Shown: one piece after another, positions 34,926-46,544 of the stretch
Position numbering within the stretch: the stretch's first letter is position 1
How the letters are laid out: every line of letters starts with the position of its first letter
NCBI GenBank assembly: GCA_963556195.1
Contig: OY744520.1
Span: forward strand, 150,698,107 to 150,762,106
Direction: 5' to 3'
Length of the DNA: 64,000 nt
Source: Sepiola atlantica
Taxonomy: Eukaryota; Mollusca; Cephalopoda; Sepiida; Sepiolidae
The notes under the pieces: model-generated
The model's input: the letters and a program-made list of their open reading frames with translations, nothing else
Told to the model about the DNA's origin: nothing
The model's database searches: none
Program-made: the position numbers and the translations under genes

Positions 34926-36590
34926 AAAATATGCTCCCTCCGGAAGTATATTTTTGCTAGGTGCTTTATTTAATTGCTCAGTAAAATGTGTTTGTTTCTA
35001 TTTTCACAAAAAAAGAAAGAAAATCACCTAATTCTTTATTTTAATTAATAAAACACGTAATAATTACAAAAGTTAATCTTCACGGCGTAATATGTAAAAC
35101 AAAATTTCTAAACTATCTATATGGCGTAAAAAGATAATAATATTTGAAGTATTTCAAATCGGAAAAAAGGTGTACCTAAAATAGAATCAACAATTAAGAA
35201 AAGAAAATACAGTGAACACGATTCTAAATTGAGTTATTTAATTGTTCAGGAAAATGGGTTTGTTTGTTATTTTACAAAATAAAATAATTTTAATTCAATT
35301 ATTTTTTAAATTGAACAATAGTGTTCAATAAAGTTGTGCTTTAAAACATAAATACTAATAACATTAAAAATAAAATATTTTAATAAAAAAATCAAAGTAA
35401 ATATTTAATTTCTGAGCAACTCGTATGATAAATCTCATAGAATGTGTTGTTTACATGTTATTAATCAAATAACGCGTCCCTGTCTTTTGCCCATCGTTTT
35501 ATCTTTTCTCTTTCTCTCTCTGTATCTCTCTCTTTCCCGCCCATTCTCTCTCTATCTTTCTCTCGCGCTCTCTTTTCTTGAAATAGAACTTTCTGTGCGT
35601 TCGAAATAGAACGTTATACTTAATAATCAGAGATTGGGTAATCAAATCTTGGAGTGGACGCCGGCTGTTCCATCATATCCCATTACAATCTAATTTAATT
35701 ACGTAACTCAATTATATAGATAAAAAACATGTTTTTAAATTTTTCTTTTTATAATTTTCATTAAGATTATTTCAAAGAAAATATGTTAAATACATTTAGA
35801 AATCTGAAAAAAAAATTATGAGTGTATATTTGCGAGTTGATTATGAAAATGTGAAACACGCGTGATGTTTGGAGAAGTTTTGGAATGGGTATATAAAGGA
35901 GCTGATAAGTAGATATAAAAAGAGAGCGATCAAAACTAATAATATAGTTTCGGCTTCAAACAGACAGACAGATACATAATCTCCATTATTAAAATTATTA
36001 AATTTCGTCATTCACATAATATTCTTCATCATGCAATTGCCAATCTATTCATCGCAGTAACACGCATTTGTAGAATAGTTTTAGCCTAGCTAAGTGGTCA
36101 TAGTCTAGCTAACGAGGCAAACAAAAAAGATTCAGAAAGAAAATGTATTCCGCACAGTAAAATAGTTGTCAGTCATTATACTGACTGTTGTCTGTATTAT
36201 CAACGCCCCGATATTAAAAAAATGATTCCAGATGCTAAGTACATACTGCTGTATTAATATTTAAAAAATGATTTAACGAAAATAAAATCAATTAATATTT
36301 ACCCCCAAATTGCTGCCGGTTTTGTGTTTTTTACCGGTATTTTGTATATAAACGGAGATGTATATTTAACATATATTACAACATGGCAACTTCCGGTAAG
36401 TCCGCTATCTTATGAGTATAAGTATAATTAGGCAACGAAGTCTGAATGTTTCTTGTTTCAATAATCTTTGCGAATGTAATGTCATAAGTGTCATAATTGT
36501 GACAGATGTACAAAATATGTAAATTTTGATTAGAGTTTAGTGTATATCAGGGGTGAAGATTTTTGTGCCATGCGTTTTGCAACGAGATCA
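34926..36590. other. AT-rich stretch with a CT-rich tract
   Basis: A pyrimidine tract (CTCTCT/TTTCTC) occupies about 35497-35580. No coding, RNA or mobile feature was recognised elsewhere. Confidence 0.5.
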
Positions 36591-37130
36591 GTGTATAAAG
36601 AGGAAACAGGAACTTAAGAAGGAAAATGAGTTAAGATGATGACAGAGAGAAATGCAGAAGAAGAAGAAGTAGAAACAGAAGAGGAAAATAATTAAGAAGA
36701 GGAACACAGACTGAAGAAGTAAAGAAAGAAGTTATAGAATAACAAGAATTAAGACGAATGAGCAACGACATCAGCATAAGACAAAGAAGAGAAGGAATAA
36801 GAAATAGAAGACGAAGAAGACGAAGACGAGGATAAAGACGAAGATAGAGAAGCAGAAGAAGAAGAAGAAGAAGAAGAAGAAGAAGAAGAAGAAGAAGAAG
36901 AAGAAGGTAAAAGAACAGGAAAATAGATACTTAAAAATAAAACGAAAGAACAAGAAGAAGAATGAGAAGAAAAAAAAGAAAAGCAATAACAACGAAGAAA
37001 GATGAAGTCGACGAAATAAGTAGGAATATGAAAATGGAAAAGATGAAACGGGAAAAGAACAAGAATGACAAAGAAAAAATTAAATAAAAATAATACGAAA
37101 AAAGAAAAATAGAATAGAGACGAAAATAAT
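36591..37130 (+). repeat. Polypurine tract with (GAA)n core
   Basis: Purines dominate the top strand. A nearly pure GAA run lies at 36851-36906. Minus-strand Phe-rich frames are artefacts of this composition. Confidence 0.9.
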
Positions 37131-37591
37131 AGAACGTACCTGGACGCATATTATTGTATCTACGCACGTTGCGACACACGCAGAAATCACATACGTTGTG
37201 TGTATGTTTCTATAGTTATAATAAATATTGTTACGTCAGATTTACTGTGAAGAGGACCGAAAAGTGTTGTATAAAAACAAAACAAAAGAAAACAGAGAAT
37301 AAAATCGAAATAATCGTGCCTACTGAATTCGGTGGGTGGATAATGGGTGGATAATGTATGGTGAACAAAGCCTCAAGCTTTAGGAAAAGAAAAGTAACAA
37401 ACAAAAGCATACATTCATTGATGGTGCTTTAGTAAAAACGGCGGCATAGCTAACTTCTCTTCCCGTGAACAGCTCCAATATAATATTCATACCCCCAGTC
37501 CGTTTGTTCGATAATATCTTATTAATATTCTCATTAATACATATTAATTTTTTTATGTATATATTTTCGCTTTCAACCTCACAATATGCTA

Positions 37592-37596
<5 letters not shown>

Positions 37597-37658
<62 letters not shown>
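37597..37658. repeat. (TA)n microsatellite
   Basis: Uninterrupted TA tract. Confidence 0.95.
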
Positions 37659-37662
<4 letters not shown>

Positions 37663-38103
37663 GATATTCTTAATATACGTCCATTCAAGCTGTGTATACT
37701 ATTCGAAAACGTGACCAACAAACATAAGGATGTTGTGTATTGTAGATATTATGTGAACTGATCTAGAACTGATTTTAATAATGTAAGCTTGACAGACCTG
37801 CAAAAATGCTATTTTAAACTACTAAAAACTTAACAGACCGACAGACCTTCTTATAGAGATGCGTGGACTCATATGAAAATGCTATTCCGCAGTTAAACGT
37901 GACAGACTAACGAAATATGCTATTTTAAACCACCGCAGTAACGACCGACATGAACATTCTTATCAAAGCGTAAGCGTTAGAGATCGACACACTGACGGAC
38001 GAAGCATTTTATAGAAATGATTGGACGCTTCAAATAACTGTGTGTGTCAGAGTGTGTATGTGTGTGTGGGGGAATAGGTGTGCTTTTAATGTATTGTTGC
38101 TAC

Positions 38104-38230
38104 CTTCAAAAATTGATAAAGCCCCGTCTATTGTTGTGGGACCGTACGCAGCCGAGACGTTTGTCATGCAAGCTACGATTATTATTGTTGTTATGATTTC
38201 TGCTAATGTCATTGTTACCGCGAATAGCAT
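38104..38230 (-). CDS. Candidate first coding exon with signal-peptide-like start
   Basis: From a Met at 38230-38228 the minus frame reads MLFAVTMTLAEIITTIIIVA, then CMTNVSAAYGPTTIDGALSIFE. It has a hydrophobic core and an A-X-A-like cleavage site (VSA-A), as expected of a secreted or membrane protein. The segment ends at GAAG followed by GTAGCA on the minus strand (38103 downward), a plausible splice donor that would leave 42 codons plus one base. The block is GC-richer than its flanks. No downstream exon or protein family was recognised, and an antisense frame covers the same bases, so this may be chance. Confidence 0.25.
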
Positions 38231-38489
38231 TGTCTTCGAGGTAATCAATAGTCATACCACCGCCACGGTGGTCATTACAATGAAGTGAAAGCCGCGAATC
38301 CTCACGGAACCGCACCACGCACCACAATCGCATTTGCATTAGAACCTCGGGGGGAATGTATGATACGCGTAGGCACATCAATAACTCCGTAGCCAATATA
38401 TGAAAAAAATGGATTCATCGTACACACCTTATATTTGTTTTCTTTGCAATTCACTTCATTGTCACAACGTAGCTTATTCAATCATAGAC

Positions 38490-38541
<52 letters not shown>

Positions 38542-38589
38542 TATTATCTCTCTCTCAGTTCCTCTATCTCCTTTCTCTCTCTTGCTCTC

Positions 38590-38667
<78 letters not shown>

Positions 38668-38668
38668 T
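38490..38668. repeat. (TA)n - (CT)n - (TA)n compound tract
   Basis: TA tract 38490-38538, CT-rich patch, then TA tract 38592-38668 with one ACAT break. Confidence 0.95.
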
Positions 38669-39169
38669 TGTTCGTCAATAAATATAGGATGTATTTCTCT
38701 CACAGTTAATATACTCGTCACGTTGGATTGGATGTATTTCGGTCCAGGTTTCAATTCGTTCGGTACAGTTATATATAGCCAAACTGATACTTGTTAGTGA
38801 ACTATAAACATATATGTATGTGTATATAGAAATCTTTATTAATACAAAAATAATTATTAAGCTCTCTTCAAGTCGAGCACTTTGAGAGAAATATGACCAG
38901 TTTCTAATCAAGCAATATTGCAAGAGTTCTCTCCTTTGGGGAATCGACCACACTTCGAGATATACTATGTCTGTCAAACTAAATACAGGTGTATTTCTAC
39001 TACCATCACATATCGCTTTCACGATGGCTAAATTATTATGGAGTTTGAATGGGATTTTGAATGGAAGTGAAACGGGTACAGGCTTTGAACCGTTCGACTA
39101 GAGGTATAGTTATATATCCATCCATACACAGTGATGATTATTAGTAAATATCAAACATATATGTTTTAC

Positions 39170-39171
<2 letters not shown>
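38669..39171. other. Unassigned stretch
   Basis: No gene or repeat unit was recognised. Confidence 0.4.
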
Positions 39172-39240
<69 letters not shown>

Positions 39241-39318
39241 GGAGAGATAGAGAAAGAGAGAGAGAGGACTGTGGATATCATATATATATATATATTTATA
39301 TATATATAGTTGTTGTCG

Positions 39319-39355
<37 letters not shown>

Positions 39356-39358
39356 ATG
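39172..39358. repeat. (TA)n(GA)n compound tract
   Basis: TA tract, then GA tract (39210-39266), then TA tracts broken by TATTTATA and GTTGTTGTCG. Confidence 0.93.
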
Positions 39359-39663
39359 TAGTTTATCCTATAGTTATATTGTTTTAATCGTATTTACTTT
39401 CACGTATTTACTCTTAAGAGTCTAGACGATTTATGCAATTTTACTTTTATTCCCGCTTTTATCACTGTTTCCATTTCATACTACCATTAATTAAAATGTC
39501 ACAAATGTATGTCTTCCGTGCCGTAATAAAATTTTGTACCACGAAAAATTTATTTTAATATATATATATATTAATGCATGTTCCTTCATAAGTAAACAAT
39601 GTTGACGTCGGAATCCTATTTTGCCAGCTCGGTATAATAAGTTTAAAACTTTCACCGATATAT

Positions 39664-39815
39664 GTAGTTGCTCACGGTAGCCGCGTGGGTTAAGACGTCA
39701 ACATCTGAATTAGAAACATGACTGTCGTACCAGAGCTCCGATTTTGCGACCGGCTTAAATACTTATATCTACACTGATGATTCCGGAAGGATTAAACGTA
39801 TACGTATATATATAT
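39664..39815 (+). mobile_element. tRNA-like SINE with hammerhead-like tail
   Basis: GTAGCCGCGTGGGTTAAGAC corresponds to the A-box region of the family seen at 27030 and 57431, and TTTTGCGACCGG to its post-B-box segment. It ends in TCTACACTGATGATTCCGGA, AGGATTAAAC and GTATACGTA, followed at once by (TA)n. Confidence 0.7.
39768..39808 (+). ncRNA. Hammerhead-like tail motif, intact CTGATGA
   Basis: The stem I arm TCTACA is preserved and CTGATGA is intact. TTCC...GGA forms a weak stem II. TTAAAC replaces TGAAAC. Stem III ACGTATACGT is intact. The downstream stem I arm is lost to TA repeat. Probably inactive. Confidence 0.6.
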
Positions 39816-40739
39816 ATATTGGTACAGAAGAATTAGTACAACATTCGTAGAGTCCGTTTCAAGCACGGAAGTACTTAGCCATCCGGCTCTCTTTAGCTTC
39901 TGTTATCATCTGTTTCGGAAATGTGAAGTCACGTGTTACTCTCGTTTGGACGCCTTATTTGCTTAGAGTGTTGTGTATGTTTGTTTAAATTTAGTGTAAG
40001 GAAGGTTTAATAAGGTTTGAAAAAAAGGCGGAGAGTGAAAAGTAACAGTTAAAATTTAAACCGGAGGATATTTAAATAGATATAAAAAAATATAAAAGAT
40101 AAAAAATTAAAAGATAACAAAAATAAAAAATAGTATTTCTATATTATTCCCGTGAGTCAATATTATGAGTTTCGTATATTTGGCCGTTACTGTTTTCGGG
40201 TTTGATTATGTGTGTTCTAAAGGAATCAGGGGGAAAGAATGGGTTTAAGGATTAAAGGGGTTTAAAATGAACAACATTAATTAATTTCGTCTTTAAATCC
40301 TGGAGTAAAGGACTTTAAATCGATCCCGCAGGAATTTAAATAAAGGTATCATCCGGGCGGTCTAAGGGCAGTAACTCTGTATAGGGTTTAAATGGTTTGA
40401 AACCCTTTAATTATATCTGTTTGGGAGATGTAGGAGATTAGTATTATGATCGAGAAATGGTGGGGACTTATGGGAGTAATAATAATGTTGTGAAATGGGG
40501 GGGGGTTACCCTCTTAATGACTAGAGAAATATTTTTGGGTAAGTTGACATTATTGCTCTTGAAAAGTAGTGTGGATATGGGTTGATTAAGGTATTTGTTC
40601 GTATTGTTTAATTTAATTTATATTAATGAGGGGTGATAGTTGGGAAAATTTTCTGGAGTCGAAGTCGGTATTTAATGGGGTAATTATGGGGTTATGTATT
40701 TGGCAGAGGGGGGAGTAGATAGGCTTTTATGTGTATCGG
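39816..40739. other. Unassigned stretch downstream of Penelope-like copy 1
   Basis: Contains repeated GGTTTAAA/TTTAAA words (about 40040-40410). In minus-strand sense it follows the GIY-YIG domain, so it may include the element's 3' untranslated region. Confidence 0.35.
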
Positions 40740-40744
40740 TAAGT

Positions 40745-41180
40745 CCAGTTTATGAGTAGTGCTTGTCTCTTGTGGATGCATCACTTAAAGATTTCATCGC
40801 GAATATTCAAACAGACTGTATTTGGGTCAATGATGGCCTTTGATATATGGTATTTCTCAGCGTACATCTGGTTTCCTCTCAATTACTTTCCATTTGATGG
40901 TGAAGGGTGTAGTTTCTTCTTTATGTTGCCATATCCAGGTCGCGAGTGCCGTATTTGCCTTGTGTTTGTATCTGAAGGTGCTTCTGTGTGCGTATAATCT
41001 TTGCTTGACGCTTCCCTGCGTCATGCCAATGTATTTTTCTGCTCTACCGGTAGCCTGGTTTGTGACGGTGGCTTTATATACGAGTTAATCGATTTTGCAA
41101 TTCCCCTTTAGGGGGCAGTTGTTTTTGTCATGGCATGAGCAGCCTTCGTTTGAAATTGCTTTGGGTTCCGCAGGGATGAT
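40745..41180 (-). pseudogene. GIY-YIG endonuclease domain of Penelope-like element
   Basis: CSCHDKNNCPLKGNCKID with its spaced Cys is the connector that precedes the nuclease in this family. After a stop, LVYKATVTNQATGRAEKYIG and MTQGSVKQRLYAHRSTF carry the GIY-YIG-type core (VYK...YIG) and the conserved Arg. ALATWIWQHKEE and KYHISKAIIDPNT follow. The domain nicks target DNA in intact elements. This copy is broken. Confidence 0.85.
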
Positions 41181-41199
41181 TTTTCTTATCAATAGGGCA

Positions 41200-42111
41200 G
41201 TGGAGTAGCTAATCTTAATACAATTTCTGTTAACAAGTGTGTGCAGGTTGTGTGTGGGGAGACGTGTTTGTCGAGTAAGTTAAGGAAAAGGTGGCCTACC
41301 TTTGTCTTGGTATTGGTCGTATAGGGTGGGGAAAACCACATCACCGACCTCCTTCTATTGCGGGTCCCCCGTGGTTGGTCTGGGTGGGGGTGTATTAGAT
41401 CTATTCTCTGAACCCGCTGTCACGGAGCACTTTGTTGTAATAGGGTGCTGCCTGGTTGAAAATTTCGGGACTGGATGAGAGGTTTTAAATTCTTTGGCTA
41501 ATGTCATTAACTATTTTTTAAAGACAGTGGGGATGGCAGGTTCCTTTGAGTATCTATTGGAGTGTTTCATTGGGGGTGTGGAAAGGTATGTGTGTATTGT
41601 TTGTAAGGTTCAGTGTGGTATCTAGGAAATCTACTTGGTCTAAATTTGTTTTAATGGTAATTTTGAAACCGAGTTTTTGGAAGGTGTTTGTTCATTCTTT
41701 TCTAAATCTATCTAGTGTGCTTCTGTTGTGGTTGCGTGACATGCAGAGTCCGTCATCTCTGTAAAGACCAAAGAAATGTTCTGGGAATTTATTTTGGAGC
41801 GTATCCAATATGAGCAATCCGACTAAGTCGCAGATATCTGCACTGTCGTAGGTTCCCATTGCAACATCAAATGGGTTCTCTGGGTTTGATTTTTTAACCC
41901 AGACTCTTCCCTCGAAGAAAAGTAAGGTGTGTCTTGCTTGTAGTAGTGTGTCTCTTTCTAGTTGACTGATGTTTGTGTGTGAAAGTGCAAAGGTTAAGGC
42001 CTTGTGTAGGGTGTCTTTTGTTATGGATGGGTAGAAGTCTACTATGTGTAATTGTGTGAATTTGCATCTGTGTTTTTCGTGTATGTTATGGAACCAATAC
42101 AGGACTGAATT

Positions 42112-42112
<1 letters not shown>
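41200..42112 (-). pseudogene. Penelope-like reverse transcriptase, partial
   Basis: IVDFYPSITKDTLHKAL is motif A with its catalytic Asp. LLFFEGRVWVKKSNPENPFD and VAMGTYDSADICDLVGLLIL follow. FGLYRDDGLCMS is motif C, with YRDD as the catalytic box. Downstream, FKITIKTNLDQVDFLDTTLN and IFNQAAPYYNKVLRDSGF match the thumb region. Stops interrupt after FRKE and elsewhere. Everything N-terminal to motif A is missing. Confidence 0.85.

Positions 42113-42180
<68 letters not shown>
42112..42180. repeat. (TA)n at the 5' cut of Penelope-like copy 1
   Basis: Uninterrupted TA tract starting where the reverse transcriptase frame ends. Confidence 0.95.
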
Positions 42181-42183
<3 letters not shown>

Positions 42184-42186
42184 TTT

Positions 42187-42570
42187 AGAGGTCTCGAAAG
42201 CCAAATAAACAATGCGTTTTTTTCTCAAAATGAATCAGTATTTATAAACCGTGAATGTTCGAGGCAACGCGCCCTTTTTATAAGTCATAGACATTTGTTT
42301 TTCTTTCTTTTCCTTTTTACTGGTGGCATATTGGTAATAGAAGCTTGATGTTGTTGACAGTTCCGGTTCAATGTCGATATGTGAGGTAACGCGGTGACTG
42401 TGATTGTTGAAACAATGAAAATGTAGTCCCACGCTTGAAGCATCGTTGAATTCTAAATATACTTAGTAGTTTCAAAAGCCAAATAAAGAATGTGTTTTTT
42501 TTCTAAATAAATCATTACTTTAAAACACTTGAATTTTCGACGTAACACGTCCTATTCATAAGTAATAACC
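42187..42570 (+). repeat. Two-copy direct repeat, about 280-bp period
   Basis: AAAGCCAAATAAACAATGCG (from 42198) and AAAGCCAAATAAAGAATGTG (from 42475) begin matching stretches. Both continue through a T-run, AAT.A.TCA..A..T and TCGA(G/C)G(C/T)AAC.CG, ending at TATTCATAAGT-like words. Each copy ends near a (TA)n. Confidence 0.75.
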
Positions 42571-42617
<47 letters not shown>

Positions 42618-42778
42618 TGTATATATACATATATGTATATATATATGCATATATATATACATATATGTATATCTATATACACATATGTATATATATATAC
42701 ATATATGTATATATATACATAAATGTATATATACATATATGTATATCTATATACACATATGTATATATGTGTATCGAG
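42571..42778. repeat. TA-rich array with 75-bp internal duplication
   Basis: TA with ATAC/GTAT variants. CATATATGTATATCTATATA followed by CACATATGTATATAT occurs at about 42659 and 42734. Confidence 0.9.
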
Positions 42779-42802
42779 GCAGCATTTTTTCTTTAAGACA
42801 CG

Positions 42803-43022
42803 TATTATTAAAAATAACCGACAATTTTTGTCTGGCTATTTTAGTGTTGATCCCTTCAATTTTCCGGATTAAAATCTTAATCTCGGAAGGAAATTGGCTG
42901 ACATTTACACTATGGCAGTTTCATCAGCCAATTTCCTTCCGAGATTAAGATTTTAATCCGGAAAATTGAAGGGATCAACACTAAAATAGCCAGACAAAAA
43001 TTGTCGGTTATTTTTAATAATA
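42803..43022. repeat. Perfect palindrome, 99-bp arms, 22-nt loop
   Basis: The left arm 42803-42901 and right arm 42924-43022 are exact reverse complements as far as can be read by eye. The spacer is 42902-42923. Both strands therefore encode the same peptide run ([17 protein letters not shown]). It sits between two TA-rich arrays. The arms match no family I know. Confidence 0.93.
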
Positions 43023-43191
43023 TGTATATATATATACATATATGTATATATATATATATATACATAAATGTATATATACATGTATGTATATATATACTAT
43101 ATGTGTATATATATACATGGATATATACATATATGTATATATACATATATATATACGTATATGTATATATATATACATATATATACGTATA

Positions 43192-43243
<52 letters not shown>
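43021..43243. repeat. TA-rich array with ATAC/GTAT variants
   Basis: TA repeat with regularly spaced ATACATATATGTAT palindromic words, starting at the palindrome's right end. Confidence 0.9.
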
Positions 43244-43247
<4 letters not shown>

Positions 43248-43560
43248 ACCATCATATGTCAAAGAATATAGTTTCATAATGATTCCTAAGTGATGCTGAG
43301 AAATCGAAAGAAACTAAAAGATATAGAAATTAAGAAAGAAATGAGAGAAAGAAATATATACTGATGCATCTAATATATGAATAAACTTTTACCTATCAGG
43401 TCTACTAAGAAGCTCCAATAAAGTGTGACGTCTTACATCTTTTAATAATTAGTTTGTGTTAAAAAAGCTCTAACTGATAGTATATACATCGTTTTGTTTG
43501 TGCAAGATAAGCTAACTTTAGATCGGCATTTTTCCGAATCAGAAATAAATATGTATCGTG

Positions 43561-43561
<1 letters not shown>

Positions 43562-43640
<79 letters not shown>
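43562..43640. repeat. (TA)n microsatellite
   Basis: About 78 bases of uninterrupted TA. Confidence 0.95.
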
Positions 43641-43642
<2 letters not shown>

Positions 43643-45130
43643 AAGGTGGAAAGACGGTGAGGAAGGAAAACATATGAAAATAATAAAAAGTAGAGATACC
43701 CTAAAACAGAGAGAAAAAAAGAGAAAAAAGCATTTTAAAAAGAAATAAAGAAATAAAGAAAGGAAATATTGAAGAATGAAGGAAGAATGAAACTTAGACA
43801 CGGAAGAAAATAAAGTAAGCAAAATGAACGAGAAAACATTATGAAATTAAGAAAGAGAGAATATAAAGGTAGGACAGAGAAATGAAATGAGAAAGCAACA
43901 GTATCAAGCAAAATGAAAAACGTATTTGAAAAAGTAAAAAAGGGGAAGTAAAATGAACAAGAAATGTGAAAGAATGATTGACTGAAAGCCGAGGAATAGC
44001 AAGAAATAAACGATAAAAAAGTAAGTGAAAGTAGAAGGAAAGAATAAAAGAAGAGTAATGGAAACCATAAGTTGAAATTAAAGGCGCTAATATATAGTAT
44101 AGAAAGAAAGAGAGAAACGAAAAAAAGATAGATATAAGACAGCAAATAATAGAGAGTGAGAAAAGGTTGAAGCGAGAAAAGTTATCTAAATATGCAGCTT
44201 GTCATTATTAAAGATATTGTTTTCTGTCATCGTTAGGAAGAACACAAAAATAGAAATAATGCATGAAGGAGAGAGTGGATTGGCAAGACGTATGTGAATA
44301 TCGATAAAATATTAAAATGTGGAGAAAATGCATATCATCAAAAGAATGGAAAATAAAAAAGAAAGACTAAAAATATAGAAAGAATGAAATAATATAAGTA
44401 AGAAAGAAGAAAAGAAAGAAGAAGGGAGAGTCGAACCGATGAAAGACGCATCGAAAAATATCATCGAAAAGTAATATAAAGACCTGGAGAAAGAAAAAAT
44501 AAATACAAAGAAAAATATCTACTCAAGACCAAAGATTTCAGAAAATAACAACAGAAGAGTGTTGAGAAAGAATAACAAAATTAATATAATATAAACAATG
44601 AAATAAAGAAATGAAGAAGAAACGAAGGTAAAAAATAAATACAAACATGAAAAGTGAAAGAAGGATAAAGTGAAACAATGAAATAAATGAACACGGAATG
44701 ATTTGAAATAAATTTAAAAGTAAGCACAAGGAAAGGAAAAAAAGAAAGCGAAAATACTATTAAGAAATACTTTTCTGTCGTTCAAGAGAAAATATATTCG
44801 AGAATAAAAAAGAAGCAGAAAACATAAGTTCTGAAAGATAATAGGATGATGTTGGTAAATGAATGAAAATAAGAAAAGTTATGAAAGAAAGAAATTAAAT
44901 GAATAAACTTAGAGAAAAATAACAAACGAAAAAAGGAAATAGAATTGAACGACGCGTGTGAATATTGACAAAACATTATATGATACAGAAGAGAAAAAAA
45001 ATGCACACACAAAAAAGAGGGAAATATGTCAAAAATATAGAAATTAAAAACTACCGTAAATCTTTGCAAATGGAGAAAGTTGATAATAAAAATATGTACA
45101 TATATATATAAAAGGAAAATAAATAATAAG
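43641..45130 (+). repeat. 1.5-kb purine-rich tract (AGAAAGAAA-like)
   Basis: The top strand is dominated by A and G in GAAA/AGAAAG words with scattered T. Minus-strand frames rich in Phe, Leu and Ser are composition artefacts. No coding feature is supported. Confidence 0.85.
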
Positions 45131-45975
45131 AAGACACACAAAAAGAACCCCCAAAACGAACAAGGTTTTTATCCCAGTGGCAGACTATATTTTTATTGTT
45201 GTGTACGCGCGTAGGTTTTTACACCAGATAAGAAGAGAAAAAGGTAATCTTCGCAGTTCAGGTATTGTGTATCTTCTGCCTTCTTCGTCCATCAATAATG
45301 AAATACCGAGGTAGTTCATTTGTCTACTAAAGAATACACATCTGTCTTTGTGTTTCGCCTCTGATTTTATACGCGGCTCTAGTCATTCTGTTCTTAGGAA
45401 TTATTCCGAGAAGAATACACTTGCACATGCGTATGATTACGAAGGGAACGAAACAACAATTCTTTGAACATTATCCAGCGGCCATTTTGTATATCTGACT
45501 GTTGAAGGATCATTATGAGTTTAGTTTATTCTATGTTTTTTTACATGGTATCATTGTATAATATTTGATTTCTTCCTATAAACCCAAAAATCAGAGGAAA
45601 TAGTTGTTTGAAAATATTTATACATCACCTAGAAACGTGGTCTATTTGCATGTATCTAGATATAATGAAAACAAGAAAACTTTTTTTTACTGCTGAAAGT
45701 TTGTTAATACAAATGTCTTATAATTATCGTACCAATTCAGCTTTCCATTTTTTAAACACATCTCTCTCTTTTACACATGCGCCTCTTCCTCTCTATATGT
45801 ATCATATCTATTATTATACTAAAGATGTGTTAATTGACGTTTCTTTCGCTGTGTCTATTTTTCAATACGATTTTAATAACAGAAAATATATGCTAAAATA
45901 ATTCATCAGTTTTGTGATTGAGTACTGGTTGAGAACAATAATTCTATATTAATTGTTTGAATACAAATATAATTT

Positions 45976-46021
<46 letters not shown>

Positions 46022-46544
46022 TATATATATATTATATATATTACTCTCGCTTCCTTCTCTCTCTCTCTTTGTATGAAAAAACATACGTAATAATTAAAGG
46101 AATTCATAAAAAATTGGATTAGTCTATTATAAACAAAAGAGAAAATGCTGCATTAAGATACTCTAATTCCAATCTTATCTAATTTAATCTACATATGATA
46201 AAATGCGAAGTTTGCCTAAGTGTATCAACATTAAAATGTTTCAGTTTTACTTAAATATAACGATACAGTATATATAGTATTCTCTAAACTCCGTCAAATA
46301 AAATCCCCGCTTGCACATTTGCCTATTTATTTTATTTTTCAGTTTCTAATAAATTAATATTCTGTAATACACATTTATAATTAGTACTATCAACTTTGAT
46401 TATATATTCATGATGTATTCCGTGATAGTAATAGTACTATAATTATTAATAGAGTCAATTAAAGAGATGTTATTAAAAAAAAACGATAGGGTTTAAAAAT
46501 AATTACAAACTTTCACTTTCAAAGAACAGAATTTAATAAAACTT
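45131..46544. other. AT-rich stretch with a (TA)n tract
   Basis: TA repeats at about 45980-46043 and a CT patch at 46047-46072. Nothing else was recognised. Confidence 0.5.

Larger units (their letters stand above)
40740..42112 (-). mobile_element. Penelope-like element copy 1: RT plus GIY-YIG, decayed
   Basis: Read on the minus strand from 42112 downward, this encodes the second half of a reverse transcriptase, a Cys-containing connector and a GIY-YIG endonuclease. That order defines canonical Penelope-like elements. The 5' end is cut exactly at a (TA)n tract (42112-42180). Stops and frameshifts occur throughout. These elements are known to carry hammerhead ribozymes in their terminal repeats, which links this copy to the ribozyme-bearing SINE-like repeats of the window. 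Confidence 0.85.

Noticed and set aside
34520..34926. Pro/Tyr/Cys-rich minus-strand frames that look like a repetitive protein
   Set aside because: They arise from the 10-bp minisatellite. Two frames give similar text, as expected for a repeat unit not divisible by three.
36771..37179. Phe-rich minus-strand frames, also at 43442-45141
   Set aside because: Products of polypurine tracts read on the opposite strand.
40752..41764. Plus-strand hydrophobic frames
   Set aside because: They are antisense to the Penelope-like RT and GIY-YIG on the minus strand.
42915..42935. CTGATGAAAC on the minus strand in the palindrome loop region
   Set aside because: No stem II exists between core words. It is a chance word inside the palindrome.
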